From Trichodesmium erythraeum GBRTRLIN201 (GTDB lineage: Bacteria; Cyanobacteriota; Cyanobacteriia; Cyanobacteriales; Microcoleaceae): a DNA stretch of 64,000 nt. Where the stretch lies: assembly GCA_018457135.1 (NCBI GenBank), contig JAGGDU010000216.1:1-64000 (forward strand), in the 5' to 3' direction. The translations under genes were made by a program, and so were the position numbers. Below, one piece after another: positions 62,684 through 64,000 of this stretch (positions are counted from its first letter, which is position 1; the number at the start of each line of letters is the position of its first letter). The notes under the pieces were generated by a model, which was given only the letters and a program-made list of their open reading frames with translations, made no database searches and was not told where the DNA came from.

Positions 62684-62962
62684 ATGAATAACCCCAAAAT
62701 CACGATTACTTTAAAACTATTTGCAGTCTACCAAGAAGCTTACAAAGTTCCCGAAGTCCAACTCAGCATTTCCCATGGAACAACAGTATCTCAACTTCTA
62801 GAAAGGGTCATTAGCCAATACCCCGAACTAGAAAAGTGGCAAGATGTCACAAAATTTGGCATTAACCTCAATTTTGTCCCTCCAGAAACCATTCTTCAAA
62901 ACGGCGACGAAGTTGTCCTCATTCCTCCAGTCAGTGGTGGCCTTCATGATTTTAGAATTTAG
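62684..62962 (+). CDS. ThiS/MoaD-family sulfur-carrier-like protein
   Basis: 92 residues with a beta-grasp ubiquitin-like fold. It begins ITITLKLFAVYQEAYKVPEV, continues with VSQLLERVISQYPEL and GDEVVLIPPVSGG. The Gly-Gly (85-86) that is normally the C-terminus, where a thiocarboxylate is made, is here followed by LHDFRI. Such tails are known from CysO- and QbsE-type carriers, where a JAMM protease trims them. It lies 274 nt upstream of thrC on the same strand. In other bacteria ThiS-like carriers pair with PLP enzymes of this fold type to donate sulfur; that role here is inference. Molybdopterin synthesis (MoaD) is the alternative. Confidence 0.85.
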   Translation: MNNPKITITLKLFAVYQEAYKVPEVQLSISHGTTVSQLLERVISQYPELEKWQDVTKFGINLNFVPPETILQNGDEVVLIPPVSGGLHDFRI

Positions 62963-63133
62963 AGATTTTTTTTTAGAAAATATAATTTACTCCCTATCTA
63001 GTCATAGATTATAGACTTAAACAAAATTAAAGTTCATAAAATGATACATTTACTATAACAAAAAGTAATATAAATAAACTAAAATTAACTATTTATCTGT
63101 AGCATCAAATTAATGAAAAAATGCTCAAAAATT

Positions 63134-63158
63134 ATACCCGACTGTTTTTGTCGGGTAT
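63134..63158 (+). promoter_or_regulatory. Perfect hairpin upstream of the thrC promoter
   Basis: ATACCCGAC-TGTTTTT-GTCGGGTAT, nine perfect pairs, three bases before a probable -35 box. It could end the ThiS-like transcript or be an operator; it lacks a T run. Confidence 0.55.
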
Positions 63159-63160
63159 GG

Positions 63161-63189
63161 TTGACGGTAACTTTGACCCATGCTAGTAT
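63161..63189 (+). promoter_or_regulatory. thrC: Probable sigma-70 promoter of thrC
   Basis: TTGACG (63161-63166) and TAGTAT (63184-63189), 17 bp apart, 48 bp before the thrC ATG. If real, thrC has its own promoter besides any readthrough from the ThiS-like gene. Confidence 0.6.
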
Positions 63190-63236
63190 CTGAAAAATCT
63201 AAATAGTTCTGAGAAATGAAGTAGGGAGTAAAGACT

Positions 63237-64000
63237 ATGACCCATGCCACAAAAACTCATAACCAAATCGAAACGACAAACACAGCCGTAGAAAACCTTA
63301 GATGCAAAGAATGTGGAGAAGAATACCCCTTAGAAGCAAAACACATATGTGAAGACGTGTGCTTTGGCCCTTTAGAAGTTAAATATAATTACGAAAAGCT
63401 CTCTCAAATAGTAAGTAGGGCCACAATAGAAGCAGGCCCTAAGTCTATCTGGCGTTATCGACATTTCCTACCAGTGGTAACAGACAACTTTATAGATGTA
63501 GGAACAGGTATGACTCCCCTCGTAAAATCAGAACGTTTAGCACGTCGCCTGGGTCTAAAAAATCTCTATATTAAAAATGATGCAGTAAATATGCCTACCC
63601 TTAGTTTCAAAGATAGGGTAGTATCAGTGGCCTTAAGTCGCGCTAGAGAATTAGGTTTCTCTACAGTATCTTGTGCAAGTACAGGTAACCTAGCTAACTC
63701 TACCGCAGCGATCGCGGCCAAAGCTGGATTAGAATGTTGTGTATTTATTCCTGCTGACTTAGAAGCAGGAAAAGTTCTTGGTACCTTAATTTACAACCCA
63801 ACACTCATGGCAGTTAAAGGGAACTATGACCAAGTAAACCGCCTTTGTTGCGAAGTAGCAAATAGCTACGGTTGGGGCTTTGTAAATATTAATCTCCGCC
63901 CATATTATTCAGAAGGTTCAAAAACTCTTGGTTTTGAAGTTGCTGAACAACTAGGATGGCAACTACCAGATCATGTGGTTGCTCCTATTGCTTCTGGTTC
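63237..64000 (+). CDS. thrC: Threonine synthase (5' part; runs off the window)
   Basis: 254 codons visible. PLP-dependent conversion of O-phosphohomoserine to threonine. The N-terminus has a Cys4 zinc-ribbon-like motif (RCKECGEEY, then CEDVCFGPLEV; Cys23, 26, 38, 42). The PLP lysine is Lys125 in LSFKDRVV, and the phosphate/cofactor loop is CASTGNLANSTAA. GVGTGMTPL-type substrate loop is present as DVGTGMTPLVKSERLA. GGGAG precedes the ATG. The ThiS-like gene upstream suggests a possible additional sulfur-transfer context, but the sequence itself is an ordinary class of threonine synthase. Confidence 0.93.
   Translation, partial: MTHATKTHNQIETTNTAVENLRCKECGEEYPLEAKHICEDVCFGPLEVKYNYEKLSQIVSRATIEAGPKSIWRYRHFLPVVTDNFIDVGTGMTPLVKSERLARRLGLKNLYIKNDAVNMPTLSFKDRVVSVALSRARELGFSTVSCASTGNLANSTAAIAAKAGLECCVFIPADLEAGKVLGTLIYNPTLMAVKGNYDQVNRLCCEVANSYGWGFVNINLRPYYSEGSKTLGFEVAEQLGWQLPDHVVAPIASG

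Overview
The window looks like the chromosome of a filamentous, low-GC cyanobacterium. Evidence seen directly: many copies of the octamer GCGATCGC (HIP1), petN, a ferrochelatase with a chlorophyll-binding tail, carboxysome shell genes ccmK3 and ccmK4, crtD, opcA and groESL. By my count the supported coding sequence adds up to about half of the window. The rest is long AT-rich spacers holding dead transposases, MITE-like elements and tandem repeats. That resembles Trichodesmium/Okeania-type genomes, but the genus is an inference. I saw no tRNA, rRNA or CRISPR array.

Region 1-6 kb (minus strand) is the most unusual part. In transcription order it holds an EAD1-trypsin protease, a small membrane protein, a five-copy tandem repeat, an EAD1-VMAP-C protein and a MoxR-type AAA+ ATPase, followed by a second tandem array at the window edge. 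This is the layout of a VMAP (vWA-MoxR-associated protein) conflict system: ATPase module, VMAP adaptor and a protease effector linked to it through matching EAD1 domains. The vWA partner is not visible and may lie beyond position 1.

6-20 kb: gdhA sits between two oppositely oriented copies of a MITE of about 236 bp. Then come a DUF4126 membrane protein convergent with hemH, a methyltransferase, a saccharopine-dehydrogenase-like protein, opcA and a Pro/Lys-rich single-pass membrane protein. 20-29 kb: a coiled-coil protein, a small DUF7219 protein, decayed IS1634 and IS630 elements, a LabA-like NYN protein and the Ycf29/Rre1-type response regulator. 29-34 kb: groES-groEL with both a perfect CIRCE operator and a K-box, then ccmK3-ccmK4.

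35-48 kb: a CaCA-type exchanger, a dead IS4, a TrpD2-like protein, a LysR regulator, a 743-bp element with 90-bp inverted arms, ilvC, a pentapeptide protein and a double nitroreductase-domain (SagB-like) protein. 48-57 kb: a P-loop kinase-WYL fusion, a tandem-repeat field with a broken pentapeptide gene and a transposase fragment, a CAP-domain lipoprotein, an M16 peptidase and crtD. 58-64 kb: a PEP-CTERM protein whose 3' end is duplicated, an IS1 remnant, a pheophorbide-a-oxygenase-like protein, petN, a ThiS/MoaD-like protein with six residues after its GG, and thrC, which runs off the end.
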